This document shows positions 21,248 to 33,562 of a DNA stretch of 64,000 nucleotides, piece after piece; the stretch's first letter is position 1, and every line of letters starts with the position of its first letter. The position numbers and the translations under genes were made by a program. The stretch is from Prorocentrum cordatum (lineage: Eukaryota > Sar > Dinophyceae > Prorocentrales > Prorocentraceae), in contig CAUYUJ010014750.1 in NCBI GenBank assembly GCA_963575745.1, positions 316,049 through 380,048 of the forward strand, given 5' to 3'. The notes beneath the pieces are model-generated. The model had not been told where the DNA came from. It did not search any database and worked only from the letters and a program-made list of their open reading frames with translations.

Positions 21248-22190
21248 CTAACGGTTCTGAGGCTCGCCAGATGCAGGAGGCAATTGTGATTCCAATGTGT
21301 CCATATATTGTTTTGCCAGAAACATCTCATTCGCCAACTCGAACGATTGCCCCCCGACCTCTATTGCGTACTCAGGTCCTCCCGCTATCTTTCTCAATAC
21401 GTTATACATCGTGACCCCGACGTCGCACTTGTGATCTCGATATACAATATCGTCCCTGAATCGGAGCGGCACTAACATCGCAACCATGACTTTGTTATTG
21501 CCTGCTAAGCGCTTGAATCTCTGGCCCGAGCCAATTGGGGAATACTGTCTGAAATGTCCTTCCATGATTCTGAGTTCCCGCGGTGTCCTGAAATCGTGTT
21601 CTTTAGTTCGATTGAAGGTCGGCGACCAAAATTCAGTTTGGTAACAGTCTGTGAACGTCATTACGACGAGCGCCTGTGGGCATAGCCACGATAGTGATTC
21701 AAACGCGCAGGTTTTGAATTGCGCAGAACTCTTAAAGTATTTGCTGCATCCATCATCTGTCGCCTCTGAAAAATGTGGGGAGCCCCAGAATGCTAGACCG
21801 AACTCGTAGCCCACCTCGTCGATCGCTTTGAACGTGCCCTTGAACCCTGATATGCCGTAGTGCGGCCCTTGTGCACCTAGGTCACAGAGTCTCTTTGAAT
21901 ATGTCCTCGTCTCACGATGCAGCTTTATTTTATCCTCGTCGTCCGAGTCGAGCGGGGGCGGTTGCTCTTCCAGGTCCGTCAGAATCAGTTTTCGAAATGG
22001 GAATGAATCGTTGTCCAACATTCCAGCAGCATCACTGTCCATCCTGTTGTCCAATATTCCAGCAGCATCACTGTCCATCTTGTTGTCCAATATTCCAGCA
22101 GCATCACTGTCCATCTTGTTGCCCAATATTCCAGCAGCATCAGTGTCCATGTTCGGATTGTCGATAATCACGCCGCGGCCCAAATCACAA
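21248..22190 (-). CDS. Hypothetical protein with N-terminal 12-aa repeats, ~312 aa
   Basis: A long minus-strand frame ends at a stop at 21248. It is open back to a TAG near 22213 and has no good ATG at its left end, so it probably starts at an intron acceptor (TTTGCAG near 22192) or at the internal ATG near 22150. Residues ~12-60 are four 12-residue repeats of Met-Asp-Ser-Asp-Ala-Ala-Gly-Ile-Leu-Asp-Asn-Lys type. The remaining ~250 residues are an ordinary globular sequence with many aromatics, including Gly-Leu-Ala-Phe-Trp-Gly-Ser-Pro and Leu-Ser-Trp-Leu-Cys-Pro. No family is recognised. Base composition is clearly lower in GC than neighbouring genes, and codons end in A/T more often, which suggests a recent arrival or a viral/mobile origin. 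Confidence 0.6.
22019..22160 (-). repeat. 36-bp coding tandem repeat, four copies
   Basis: The unit includes CAATATTCCAGCAGCATCA and is repeated with a 36-bp period in frame with the hypothetical gene, giving the 12-residue repeat. Copies are nearly identical, so the expansion is recent. Confidence 0.92.
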
Positions 22191-22394
22191 AAACTGCAAA
22201 GCCAAATGGGCTACGGAATTGATGGTGGAGTGGCTCCAGGATCGACCCAGGATCGACGCCAGCTCGGCTTGGGTTCTGGGAGGCCTCTCGTCGCCACGCC
22301 GTGGCCCTCTCTTGGGCTTCGTAATTACGATCTAGAATCATCAGTATAATGAATCACTCCTGAAGGGTCCTTGGCGCCATTCCGCCGACCCCCC

Positions 22395-22920
22395 GAGAGT
22401 TCGCGACGACATTCCCAATATGCATCCCCATCCTGTGCTGTCGGGCCCTCGTTTTGAATCCGCAGCCCCGGGCGCATTCACCTTCGCCCCCCCCGCCTCA
22501 TTTCGGCGCGCCCCTCACACGTCGCGCGGCTCCATGAGGAACTCCCCACCGAGGGGTCCGAGCCCCCATGCAGTGGGCGCACTTTTTTGCATGCCCCTCG
22601 CACGCTTCGCGCTATGTAAGAAGCGGCTGGGGGGGGGAGGGAGGGGGCCGCACCCGCCATCCCACGAGAATCGTGGGTGTGTGGGCGCTGCGCTCTCGCC
22701 CGCGGGGCGTCGTGGTCTCGCAATGCCATGGGGCGACAACCAGACACCTTCTACATGGAAAATATGGAGGACGCAGGCCGAGGGGAAGACGTACATCCGT
22801 ACATCCCATGCCGCACGGTTGCCGCACCCCCGCGCGCGCCGCCCCATTTTTGCTCGCGGTGCGCAGCACAGCGACAGCTAGCGCAGACCGTCGACGGGCT
22901 TGTTTATGTTCATCGACGAA
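22395..22920 (+). other. Spacer with an integrase-start-like stretch
   Basis: 22752-22790 (TTCTACATGGAAAATATGG, then AGGACGCAGGCCGAGGGGAAG) closely resembles 41019-41057, the start of the tyrosine-recombinase gene. The peptide Phe-Tyr-Met-Glu-Asn-Met-Glu-Asp-Ala-Gly-Arg-Gly matches that start. The similarity stops after about 15 codons. 22490-22530 holds a diverged piece of the ~90-bp satellite. No full gene is present. Confidence 0.45.
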
Positions 22921-23045
22921 GACGTTCAAAGCACACGCACGCACGAACGCACGCACGCACGCACGCACGCACACACAACACACACACACACACGCACCAG
23001 CACACATGCACCAACACACACGCATGCACACACACACGCACACAC
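22920..23045. repeat. CGCA/CA microsatellite
   Basis: ACGC tetramers (22940-22975) pass into CA dinucleotides (22976-23045). It abuts the recurrent VAPLxQIxTP module at 23049-23109. Confidence 0.92.
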
Positions 23046-23149
23046 TGATCGGATATCCTCGCATGTATAATACCTGTGGCACCCCTCGCGCAGATCGCGA
23101 CGCCAAGGCCTGACGTGCATATGTTTCGCCATACGTTGTTCTCAGCCAT

Positions 23150-23790
23150 CCTGTGGTGTTGGGTCCTCGCTTTGACGAGGCGGCGCCCAGCGTCTCATCC
23201 TCCTCCTCCCCTCCAATCATCGTCATCATGCTCATCATCATGATCGCCACTATCATCGGCACAATCATCATCACCATCATCATCATCGTCGTCATCATCA
23301 TCGTTATCAGTTTCGGCACACACACACACCTCTTACGTTTCGTGGCCCCATAGGGATCTCCACCGAAGGCCCCAGTGGTTGCGCCCGCATGCCTCTCCCA
23401 CACCTATCTCGGCACACCCCTCACACGTTTCGTGGCCCCTGAGCTCCACCAAAGGCCCCAGCGGTTGCGCCCGCATGTTTCACTCACACCATTTCGGCAC
23501 ACCACTCACACGCTTCGTGGCCCATAGGGAGCTCCACCGGAGGCCCAAGTGGCTGCGCCCGCGTGCCTCCGCCACACCCATGCACCCCTCACACGTTTCG
23601 TGGCCCCACAGGGACCTCCACCGCCACCGAAGGCCCCAGCGGCTGTGCCCGCATGTTTCCCCCACGCCAATTGCGGCACACCCCTCGCGCGTGTTGTGGC
23701 CCCATAGGGAGCTCCACCGAAGGCCCCAGTGGCGCCCACGTGCCTGCCCCACACTAATTTCGGCACACCGCTCACGTTTCGTGGCCCCAT
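23150..23790 (-). repeat. Left flank of copy B: reverse complement of 10365-10895
   Basis: Begins with TTGGGTCCTCGCTTTGACGA (the conserved edge), then an ATC/GTC-rich tract (23215-23320), then about five ~90-bp satellite monomers in reverse orientation up to 23790. Order and orientation are the exact mirror of the right flank of copy A. Confidence 0.88.
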
Positions 23791-26700
23791 AATGCCCAAA
23801 ACCCGGATCCCGACTGCCAGAAATTCGCATCCGCATATCTATTTGCTTATTTGTCCCCCTTGGGAAAAATCCGATGGACGCCCATCGATGCCACTTGTAG
23901 ATACCTCGGTACCAGGGAGAATGCCGATGGGGATGTTCCCGTCTTCCGATCAGAGAATGAATTTTTACATTGGGTTTTCGCCATTGGGTTTAGGAATTCA
24001 GCATCGCTCCCGTGGTATGACGTCTATCAGCGGTATACCGCCGCCGCGCGCGCGCGCGCGCGTTGGCCATTGGCATTTGTGCATTCAGTGTCGTATATCC
24101 ACATGGGGATGCCCCCGTCATCCGATCAGAGAATGAATTTTGACAATGGGTTTTCGCCATTGGATTTTGGAGTTCCACCTCGTTCCCGTTGTATAAAAAC
24201 AATATCAGCGGCATGCCGCCGCGCGCGCGTTGGCGATTGGCATGTGTGCATTCCGTGTCGCAGATCCACATGGGGATGCTCCTGTCTTCCGATCAGAGAA
24301 TGAATTTTTACATTGGGTTTTCGCCATTGGGTCTGGGAGCTCAACATGGCTTCCATTGTATAAAGAATATATCAGCGGCATGCCGCCGCGCGCGCGCGCG
24401 CGTTGGCGATTGGCACGTGCGCATTCCGATTCGCATATCCACATGGGGATGTCCCCGTCTTCCGATCAGAGAATTTGTTTTTCTATCTAAATGGTTTTCG
24501 CCATTGGGTCTTGGGGTTCAACAGCGCTCCCGTTGCATCAAATCTACCAGCGGCATGCCGCCGCCGCGCGCGCGCGCTGGCGATTGGCATTTCTGCATTC
24601 AGTGTCGCATACGGCCGGCACAAGGCTTAAGAACTTCGGTTTTTCGGGGAGGGTACCCTTATGTTCTTCGTTTTTGTTCCATGTTCTTGTGCACCCTGGG
24701 GGAGGGTATCCTCGACGTTCTTCAGTTTGGCGCCATTATTCCTTCGTTCTGACAAAGCTGGGGTTCGGGGCTCACGATTCGGCTACGAGCGTCCGCGGCG
24801 GGGGCGGGACCCTCCATGTTCTTCGGTCCCGAAGTCACGGTGCGGCCTTCAGCAACCGCGTGCCCCTTCATGATGGTGGTGCGATTGCAATCACCCTCGC
24901 ATGTTCTTAGGGGACTGTTTGGCGTTGGTGGGCTTCGGGCTGCGGGGCTTAGGGCGTGCGGATGCAGGCTTGATTGAGGCTACGTACGCACGTAGGCCGC
25001 AGGGCTCGCGCGTCCGCGGCACGGGCAGGACCCTCCATGTTCTTCGGTTTCGATGTCAAGGTGCGGCCTCCAGCAACCGCGTGCCCCTTGATGATGGCGG
25101 CGTGAGTGCAATCACCCTCGCATGTTCTTAGGGGAGAACTTGGCGCTGGTGGGCTTCAGGTTTCGGAGAGTAGGGTGCGCGGCTGCAGGCATGAGGCTAG
25201 GGCGGGCGGGCGAAGCCACGCGCAGCTTCCTGGGCTGCGGCAGGGCTGAGAGGTTGGATGTGCGGATGACGTTCAGGACGTAGCGCTGACGTCGGTCCTA
25301 TGCTAAGGCCCATGGGGTAGGCCGCAGGGCTCGCGCATCCGCGGCGCGGGCAGGACCCTCCATGCTCTTCGGTCTCGATGCCAAGGTGCGGCCACCCGCG
25401 ACCGCGCCCCCCTGGGCATCAGAGCGGGGTATGTGCGCGCGTGCGTGCGTGCGTGTGTGCGTGCGTGCGTGCGCCCTACCGAGGGCCGCGCAAAACTTGA
25501 CATGCGCGTCTGCGCTGCCGAAAGCGAGTAAAGAGGCCCGCGTTGTCAGCAATAGGAGAGTCGCCATGTTGGCTTGGAAAATCACAGTGAACCTTCAGCG
25601 TCGCCAGTCAGATTTCCAAGTTAGCATGGGCTCTGGCGCATGCGTTCAGCAGCGGCGCATGCAACCACTTCTCGCCCGCGCCTGCGCCGCCGCGCGCGCG
25701 GCGGCGCAGGGGCGTGGGGCGCTCAGTGTTATCAGCAGTAGAAGAAGCGCCATGTTGGCCTGGAGAATCAAAGTGGACCACTAGCGGTTGCCGATTGGAT
25801 TTCCAAGTCAACATGGGTTCTGGTGTACGTGTCTTGCAACGGCGTATACAACAACCCCTCGCGCGCGCCCGGCGGCGCGTGCGCGTGGGGCGCCCCGCGT
25901 TATCAGCAATAGAAAAGTTGCCATGTTGGCCTGGGAAATCAAAGTGAACCCTGAGTGGTTGCCGATTGGATTTCGAAGTTAACATGGGTTTTGGTGCATG
26001 TGTTCTACAACAGCGCAGACAAACACTCCTCGCGCGCGCCTGCGCCGCCGCGCGCGCGGCGGCGTGTGCGCGTGCGGGGCTTCGCGTTATCGGCAATAGA
26101 AGAGTCGCCATGTTGGCCTGGAAATCAAAGTGAACCCTTAGCGGTTGCCACTTGGATTTCCAAGTTAACATGGTTTCTGGTGCATGTCTTCTGCAACAGC
26201 GCGCGCAAAACTTCTCGCGCGCTCCTGCGCCGCCGCGCGCGCGGCGGCGCGCGCGCGCGAGAAACGCCGCAGCGCCAGCAATAGGACAGTTGCCGCGTTG
26301 ACTGGGGAATTCAAAGGGAGCCCTTGGAAGTGGGCAGTTTGATTTCCAAGTTAACATGGGTGTTGGTGCATGTGTTCTGCAGCGGCGCATGCAAACACTT
26401 CTCGCGCGCGCCTGCGCCGCCGCGCGCGCGGCGGCGCCGCCGCGCGCGCGGCGGCGCAGGGGCGTGGGGCGCTCAGTGTTATCAGCAGTAGAAGAAGCGC
26501 CATGTTGGCCTGGAGAATCAAAGTGGACCACTAGCGGTTGCCGATTGGATTTCCAAGTCAACATGGGTTCTGGTGTACGTGTCTTGCAACGGCGTATACA
26601 ACAACCCCTCGCGCGCGCCCGCGCCGCCGCGCGCGCGGCGGCGCGTGCGCGTGGGGCGCCCCGCGTTATCAGCAATAGAAAAGTTGCCATGTTGGCCTGG

Positions 26701-29700
26701 GAAATCAAAGTGAACCCTTAGTGGTTGCCGATTGGATTTCGAAGTTAACATGGGTTTTGGTGCATGTGTTCTACAACAGCGCAGACAAACACTCCTCGCG
26801 CGCGCCTGCGCCGCCGCGCGCGCGGCGGCGTGTGCGCGTGCGGGGCTTCGCGTTATCGGCAATAGAAGAGTCGCCATGTTGGCCTGGAAAATCAATGTGA
26901 ACCCTTAGCGGTTGCCACTTGGATTTCCAAGTTAACATGGTTTCTGGTGCATGTCTTCTGCAACAGCGCGCGCAAAACTTCTCGCGCGTTCCTGCGCCGC
27001 CGCGCGCGCGGCGGCGCGCGCGCGAGAAACGCCGCAGCGCCAGCAATAGGCAGTTGCCGCGTTGACTGGGGATTCAAAGGGAGCCCTTGGAAGTGGGCAG
27101 TTTGATTTCCAAGTTAACATGGGTTTGGGTGCATGTGTTCTGCAGCGGCGCATGCAAACACTTCTCGCGCGCGCCTGCGCCGCCGCGCGCGCGGCGGCGC
27201 CGCCGCGCGCGCGGCGGCGCAGGGGCGTGGGGCGCTCAGTGTTATCAGCAGTAGAAGAAGCGCCATGTTGGCCTGGAGAATCAAAGTGGACCACTAGCGG
27301 TTGCCGATTGGATTTCCAAGTCAACATGGGTTCTGGTGTACGTGTCTTGCAACGACGTATACAACAACCCCTCGCGCGCGCCCGCGCCGCCGCGCGCGCG
27401 GCGGCGCCGCCGCGCGCGCGGCGGCGCGTGCGCGTGGGGCGCCCCGCGTTATCAGCAATCGAAAAGTTGCCATGTTGGCCTGGGAAATCAAAGTGAAACC
27501 TTAGTGGTTGCCGATTGGATTTCGAAGTTAACATGGGTTTTGGTGCATGTGTTCTACAACAGCGCAGACAAACACTCCTCGCGCGCGCCTGCGCCGCCGC
27601 GCGCGCGGCGGCGTGTGCGCGTGCGGAGCTTCGCGTTATCGGCAATCGAAGAGTCGCCATGTTGGCCTGGAACACATGCACCAAAACCCATGAGTTGCGC
27701 CGCTGCAAAACCCAGAGTTGTTGGGGGCGCCGCGGGGTTGGGGCGAGAGCTCGCGCGCGTGCATGAGTGCCATGGCGTGAGACGTGGCGCTGAGGCCCAC
27801 TGCTAGAGCCCTAAGCTGGCCGCAGGCCTCGCGCGTCCGCGGCGTGGGCAGGACCCTCCATGTTCTTCGGTCTCGGTGTCAATGTGTCGCCTCCAGCAGC
27901 CGCGCGCTCGTGGATGACGGCGGCGCGGAGACGCACACCCTCGCATGTTCTTGTTTTGGGGCAACAGCAGCCTGGAGCTGGGCCTAGGGTGGCGGGGGCC
28001 AGGCCGCGCGGCCGCGGCCTTGAGTCTGGGGCGAGCAGGCGAGGTCGCGCGAGGCTCCCTGGGGCGCCGCGGGGTTGGGGCGAGAGCTCGCGCGCGTGCA
28101 TGAGTGCCAGGGCGTGAGACGTGGCGCTGAGGCCCACTGCTAGAGCCCGACAAGCTGGTCGCAGGCCTCGCGCGTCCGCGGCGCGGGCAAGACCCTCCAT
28201 GTTCTTCGGTCTCGATGTCAACGTGCTGCCTCCAGCAACCGCGCGCTCGTGGATGACGACGGACGCGCGGAGGCAGATCCAGGGCACAGGAACACAGCGT
28301 GGGTCTCGGGGGGCGGGGGGGGGGTCAGGGCTTCGGGGTTGCGTGGTCCAGGCTGTGCAGTCGAAGGCTTTAGGCTGGGGGCTGAACCAGATGCGTACTT
28401 ACGCGCGTTGGCTCGGAAGTGAAGGTCGGGGACACCTCGGAAGGGCGTCCTCGACGTCCTTATGGTTTGGGGTACTTTGGCCCGCGGAGGGTCTCATGTT
28501 CTTGTCCGATGTTCTTGTGGCCTTGTGCCGGCCGTATCCACATTGGGATGTTTCCGTCTTCCGATCAGAGAATGAATTTGTACATTGGGTTTTCGCCATT
28601 GGTTTTGGGGTGTTTCATCGCTCCCGTTGTATCAAATGCATCAGCGGCGCGCCGCCGCCGCGCGCATTCTCGCTGGCGATTGGCAGTGTTGCATTCAGTG
28701 CCGCATATCCTAATTGGAATGTCCCCGTCTTCCGATCAGAGAATGTTTTTTTTTTTGTTACTTTACGTTGGCTTTTCGCCATTGGGTTTTGGATAACAAA
28801 TTTCATCCCGTTACAGAAGATCTATCAGCGGAATGCCGTCGCCGCGCGCGCGAAATTCCGCCCCGCCGTATAAAAGCTATCAGCGGCGGGCCGCCGCAGC
28901 GGGCGTTGGCGCTCGGCAGTTTCGCATTCAGCGCCGTATATCCACATTGGGATGCCCCCGTCTTCCGATCAGAGAATGAATTTTTACATTGGGTTTTCGC
29001 AATTGGACTTTGGAGTTCAACCTCGTTCCCGTTGAATAAAAAAAACCATCAGCGGCATGCCGCCGCCGCGCGCGCGCGCGTTGGCGATGGGGGTGCGCGC
29101 GTGCAGCGTCGCATATCCACATGGGGCTGTTCCTGTCTTCCGAGCAGAGAAGGATTTTTTACATTGGGTTTCCGCCATTGGGTTTTGGAGTTCAACATGG
29201 CCCCCATTGTATAAAGACTATATCAGCGGCGCCCGCGTTGGCGATTGGCACTTGCGCATTCGATGCCGTATATCCACGCGGGGGTGTCGCCGTCTTCCGA
29301 TCGGAGCGTGCATTGTTAGTTGTTTGTTGCCACTGTGTGTTGGAGTTCACGCGCGCCCCCGTTGCGTAAATCTATCAGCGCCATGCCGCTGCCGCGCGCG
29401 CGTTGGCGATTTTGATATTTGCTTTCAGTGTCGCATATCCACATGGGGATGTTCTCGTCTTCCGATCAGAGATTTTTTTAAACAAAAAACATTGGGTGTT
29501 TCGCCGTTGGGTTTTTGGAGTTAAACATAGACCCCCCCCTTTGTATCAAATCTATCAGCGGCATGCCGCCGCCGCGCGCGCGTTCGCTGGCGATTGGCAG
29601 TTTTGCATGCTGTGTCGCATATTCACATGGGGATGTTCCCGTCTTCCGATCAGAGAGTGTTTTTTTTTGCATTTGGTTTTCGCCATTGGGTTTTGGAGGT

Positions 29701-30245
29701 CGGCTTTCGCCTCGTTGCGTAAAACGAAATCATCAGCTGCACGCCGCCGCCGCGCGCGCGAAATTCCGCCCCGCTGCGTGCAATCTATCAGCGGCGTGCC
29801 GCCGCCGCGCGCGCGCTGGCGCGTGGCATGTTTGCACCCAGTGTCGTATATCCACATTGGGATGTTCCCGTCCTCCGATCAGGGAATGAATTGTTACATT
29901 GGGTTTTCGCCATTGGATTTGGAGTTAAACATCGCCTCCTGTTGTATAGAATCTACCATTGGCGTGCCGCATTTGCGTATTCAGTGCCGCTTCGCAACCC
30001 AGACAGGGCGCGCGGTGCGCAGGGGTTGGCCCCTGAACGTAGTCTCTATCCACGTTGGGGCCGCAGGGCGCGACAGGCGTGGCCTGACGCCAAGAGGGGG
30101 TGCGCAGGAATCTTCACCTGCACGCAGGGCGGCAGGGCGGTCGCGGGGACGTATCCAGCGATCAAATTTGCCCCGCATCCCTTTTGTGTTCTATACTGCA
30201 GCGCTGGGGAAAACCATGTTTTAAATTGTCGCCCCAGCATCAAAA
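23790..30245 (+). repeat. Compound repeat block, copy B
   Basis: Direct-orientation copy of 3956-10335. The stretches 24612-25540 and 27700-28460 are almost identical to 4620-5560 and 7670-8430. The ~167-bp arrays (23930-24610 and 28530-29990) and the GC-palindrome array (25540-27690) differ in copy number and arrangement. No protein gene is supported. Confidence 0.9.
25540..27690 (+). repeat. GC-palindrome tandem units, copy B
   Basis: Counterpart of 5540-7660. The longest minus-strand open frame here (25608-26708) crosses several units and encodes Ala/Arg strings at each core, which shows that the frames reflect repeat structure. The segment 26820-27020 is the reverse complement of 6880-7062. 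Confidence 0.88.
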
Positions 30246-30254
30246 AACAATGTT

Positions 30255-30815
30255 TGAAACTCTACCGAAGGCCCGAGTGGCTGCGCCCGCATGCTTCCCC
30301 CACACCTATTTCGGCACACCCTTCACACGTTTCGGGGGGGTTCCACCAACGGCCCCAGCGGCTGCGCCCGCATGCTCTCCCCACACGGATGTCGGCACAT
30401 TCCTCACACGCTTCGTGGCCCCGTAAGGGGGCTCCACCGAACGCCCAGCGGCGGCGCCCGCATGTTTCCCGCACACCTATTTCGGCACACCGTTCACACG
30501 CTTCGTGGCCCCACAGGGAGCTCCACCGAAGGCCCTAGCGGCTGCGCCCGCATGCCTCCCCCGCACCAATTTCGGCACACCCCTCACACGCCTGCGCCCG
30601 CATGCATCCCTCACGCCTATTTCGGCACACCCCTCACACGCTTCGAGGCCCAAGGAACTCCACCGAAGGCCTCAGTGGTTGCGCCCGCATGCCTCCCCCA
30701 CACCCATGTCGGCACACCCGTCGCACGTTTCGTGGCCCCATATGGCGAGCTCCACCGAAGGCGAAACTCACAACTGCTGTATTCACAGCAACATGTGGTT
30801 GGGTCCTTCGCCGCG
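30255..30815 (-). repeat. Right flank of copy B: reverse complement of 2780-3640
   Basis: Six or so ~90-bp satellite monomers in reverse orientation, ending in an edge (30755-30815) that is the reverse complement of 2785-2850 (shared GCGAAGGACCCA, AATACAG and TTGTGAGT landmarks). Confidence 0.88.
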
Positions 30816-31184
30816 CTAATTTGTTTAGGCATCGCGTGGCCGAATTTGGGATTTGTCAGCTTCAATCGACGTCCGCGGATCTTTGCGAGAGAATGGGCCG
30901 CGACGATGACGACGAACGACGACAATGCCGACGATGTCAGCGCCCCAGGCCGCTTGCCTTCCGCCCGCTCGGTTGTCGCGGCCCGCTGGCGCGCAGGGTG
31001 CGTGGATTACGTTTGCCGCATCCCGCCAGCATATATGCACGTGCTCGGTTGTCGCAGTCCGCTGTGCTCGTGCGTGCGTGCGTGCGCGCTTGTGTTTGTG
31101 ATTGGATGCGCGAGTATGTCCGAGATTTCGGGGGCAGGGCCCGACGGGACGTGCGTGCGCGTTTGTGTTTGTGGTTGAATGCGC
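30816..31184. other. Spacer between satellite and tail paralogue
   Basis: No gene recognised. 31070-31175 has GCGTGCGTGCG runs, and a GGGGCAGGGCCCGACGGGAC segment (31130-31150) that recurs at 32068-32096. Confidence 0.35.
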
Positions 31185-32070
31185 TTTTCCCTGCTCGGGG
31201 GGGTTACCTCCCCCCCTCCCTGCGTCTGGACTGGCTCCCCCGCGATGTCCAAGATGGCTCCAAGAGGGCTTCAGATAGCGCAAGGTGGCCTCCAAGATGG
31301 TCGAAGGTTGATTGCGGTAGACGGGTCAAGTTAGCTTCCGACAAGTCCAAGAGGCGTCAAGACGGTCCCAAGACGGCTTCAAGTGCCCTCCAAGGCCTCC
31401 AAGGACCCTCCCAAGCGGCCCAACTCTTCAAAACACCAACAGAAATTCACTGTTATTTGCCTTCTCGTTGTTTCGCCTGTGGGTTCTCGGGCCTCAAGAT
31501 GGCCCCAAGACGACTCAAGATAGCCCCGACAAAGGGCCCACGAGGGCCCCAAGGCAGCCCCAAGAGCGCCCAAGGGCGCTCCAAGAGCGGCCTAAGAGGG
31601 CCCCAAGGCGGCATTTTTTAGCCTCCGCGGCCGAGGGGGCGTTGGGAATTGAGACCCCCCATCGTTTTGATCAATGCGGCCCAAGAGGCATCCCCCCCCC
31701 CCCCCCCCAAAGAGCCCCAAGAGGGCCCCAAGACGCCCCAAATGAGCCCCAAGGGGGCTCCAAGAAGACCCTAGGAGGACCTCAGGAGAGCCCCAAGGAC
31801 GAGCTCCAGGAGGGCCCCAAGAGGGCCCCACGATAACCCCAAGAGAGCCTCAAGATGGCTCAAAGTTTCGAAACGCACGCGAGTTTGATAGACACATCAG
31901 TGCAACAGCCATTGCGAGTCATCGAACCACCCCTCACCCTTCATCGAAGCACCATCGTAGTTTGCACCGATTTCCATCCTAAACTTCCAAGCCCCTGATT
32001 TACCAACGCCCCTGCTGATCGTTTCTGGATGGGCTTGTGGGGATACGCGAAGCGTCAAGAATTTCGTAGG
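31185..32070 (+). repeat. Direct paralogue of 10930-12060
   Basis: Same order of landmarks as the copy beside block A, including the CCAAGA 10-12-mer array (31490-31860) and the conserved CATCGAAGCACCATCGTAG end. It lacks the ~100-bp poly(C) tract. Confidence 0.85.
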
Positions 32071-32099
32071 TTTCGGTGGCAGGGCCCGACGGGACCACC

Positions 32100-32578
32100 C
32101 TCCGCCACGGGCCCCTCTGCGCTTCACTCACGATCATGAGATTGGCGTTTTGCCATCCTCTTCCTCTTCCTGTCCCTCTTCCTCTTCCTCGCCCTCCTTT
32201 CTCCTCTTCATGCTCCTCCTCCTCATCCTGTTCATATCCTCTTCCTCTTCCTCTTTCTCCTCGCCCTCTTGCTCTTTCCTATTCTCTTTCCTCTTGCTCC
32301 TCTGCGCGGCCCCCCGGGGCGGCGGGGCGGCGGGGCGGCGGGGCGGGGCGAGGGCGGCGGCGGGGCGGTCGCGGGGGCCGCGGGCGCCGCGCGCTGCGCC
32401 GCTTCCCGCTCGCCCCCACCCCGGAGGCCTCCCGGGGGAGGGAGGGAGGAGGAGGAGGAGGAGGAGGAGGAGGAGGAGGAGGCGAGGACGAGGAACAACG
32501 AGGAGGACGAGGACACACTGATAATTGCGTGGGGTATGAGATCTGCGGGGCTCGCAAACAGTAGGTAGCCATCAATCG
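32100..32578. other. CCT, GGC and GGA low-complexity tracts
   Basis: CTTCCTC repeats (32150-32300), GGCGGGGC repeats (32310-32400) and (GGA)n (32430-32500). All frames are open and low in complexity. No gene is called. Confidence 0.7.
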
Positions 32579-32579
32579 A

Positions 32580-33322
32580 TATCGAAAGACACGCAGGGAC
32601 AATCAGGGCCCTGCGAAGACACCGCGGGACACGTAGTGACACCAAGAGACCATTCGAAGACACCGCGGGGCACGTAGCGACACCAAGAGGCATTCAGGGA
32701 CATTCGGAGACACCGTGGGACATAGCGATACCAGGAGACCTCCAGGGACACTCGAAGACACCGTGGGGCATATAGCGACACCAGGAAACATCCAGGGACA
32801 TTGGGAGACACCGTGGGACATACAGCGACACCAAGGGACATCCAATCCAGGGACATGCAAAGACACCGTGGGACATGTAGCGACACCAGGAGACATCCAG
32901 GGACATTCGGAGACACCGTGGGACACGCAGCGACACCAAGCGACATCCAGGGACATGCGAAGACACAGTGGGACACGTAGCGAGGGACATTCGAAGACAC
33001 CGCGGGACACGTAGCGACACGAAGAGACATCCAGGGACATTCGAAGACAACGCGGGACACGTAGAGACACCAAGAGACATTCAGGGACATGCGGAGATTC
33101 CACAGGACACCGAGCGACACCAAGAGACATCCAGGGACATTCGAAGACACCGCGGGACACGTAGCGACACGAAGACATCCAGGGACATTCGAAGACACCG
33201 CGGGACACGTAGCGTCACGACGAGACATCCAGGGACATTCGAAGACACCGCGGGACACATAGCATTACCACGAGACATCCAAGGACATGCGAAGACACTT
33301 TGGGACACGTAGCGACACCAAG
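32580..33322. repeat. ~50-bp minisatellite made of five decamers
   Basis: About 15 copies of a ~48-51-bp unit: GACACCGCGG, GACACGTAGC, GACACCAAGA, GACATCCAGG, GACATTCGAA. Each sub-unit is 10 bases and starts GACA. Long frames on both strands (Cys-Pro-Trp-Met-Ser or Arg-His-Pro-Gly) are repeat artefacts. Confidence 0.93.
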
Positions 33323-33562
33323 ACTTGGGGCATTTGGTGCACCGTGAGGCTCCCCGACCTTTCAGCAGGAACAAACGCAGTACACATCACTGATGCTGCA
33401 ACGTGCCCTCCCGTGCAAGTCAAACTAAACGACCCCCCAAGACCACCCCAGCTGTCTGGATTTTGCCTGGGTCAGCAGGTCCATAAGCCTGCCGCACTGG
33501 CGCAAAGGAGTACAGAGCCACTGCGGCGGCAGCACAGCATTATGTTTCCGAGGAGCCTGTAT
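33323..33562. other. 3' flank of the methyltransferase gene
   Basis: Ordinary-composition sequence between the minisatellite and the methyltransferase stop. No open frame of note. It probably contains the 3' untranslated region. Confidence 0.4.

Noticed and set aside
25608-26708. Long minus-strand open frame of 366 codons
   Set aside because: It runs through several GC-palindrome repeat units; its Arg/Ala-rich strings repeat with the DNA unit and equivalent frames exist on the other strand.
32572-33258. Minus-strand 228-codon Cys/Met/Ser/Val-rich frame
   Set aside because: Lies wholly within the ~50-bp minisatellite and is open in several frames.
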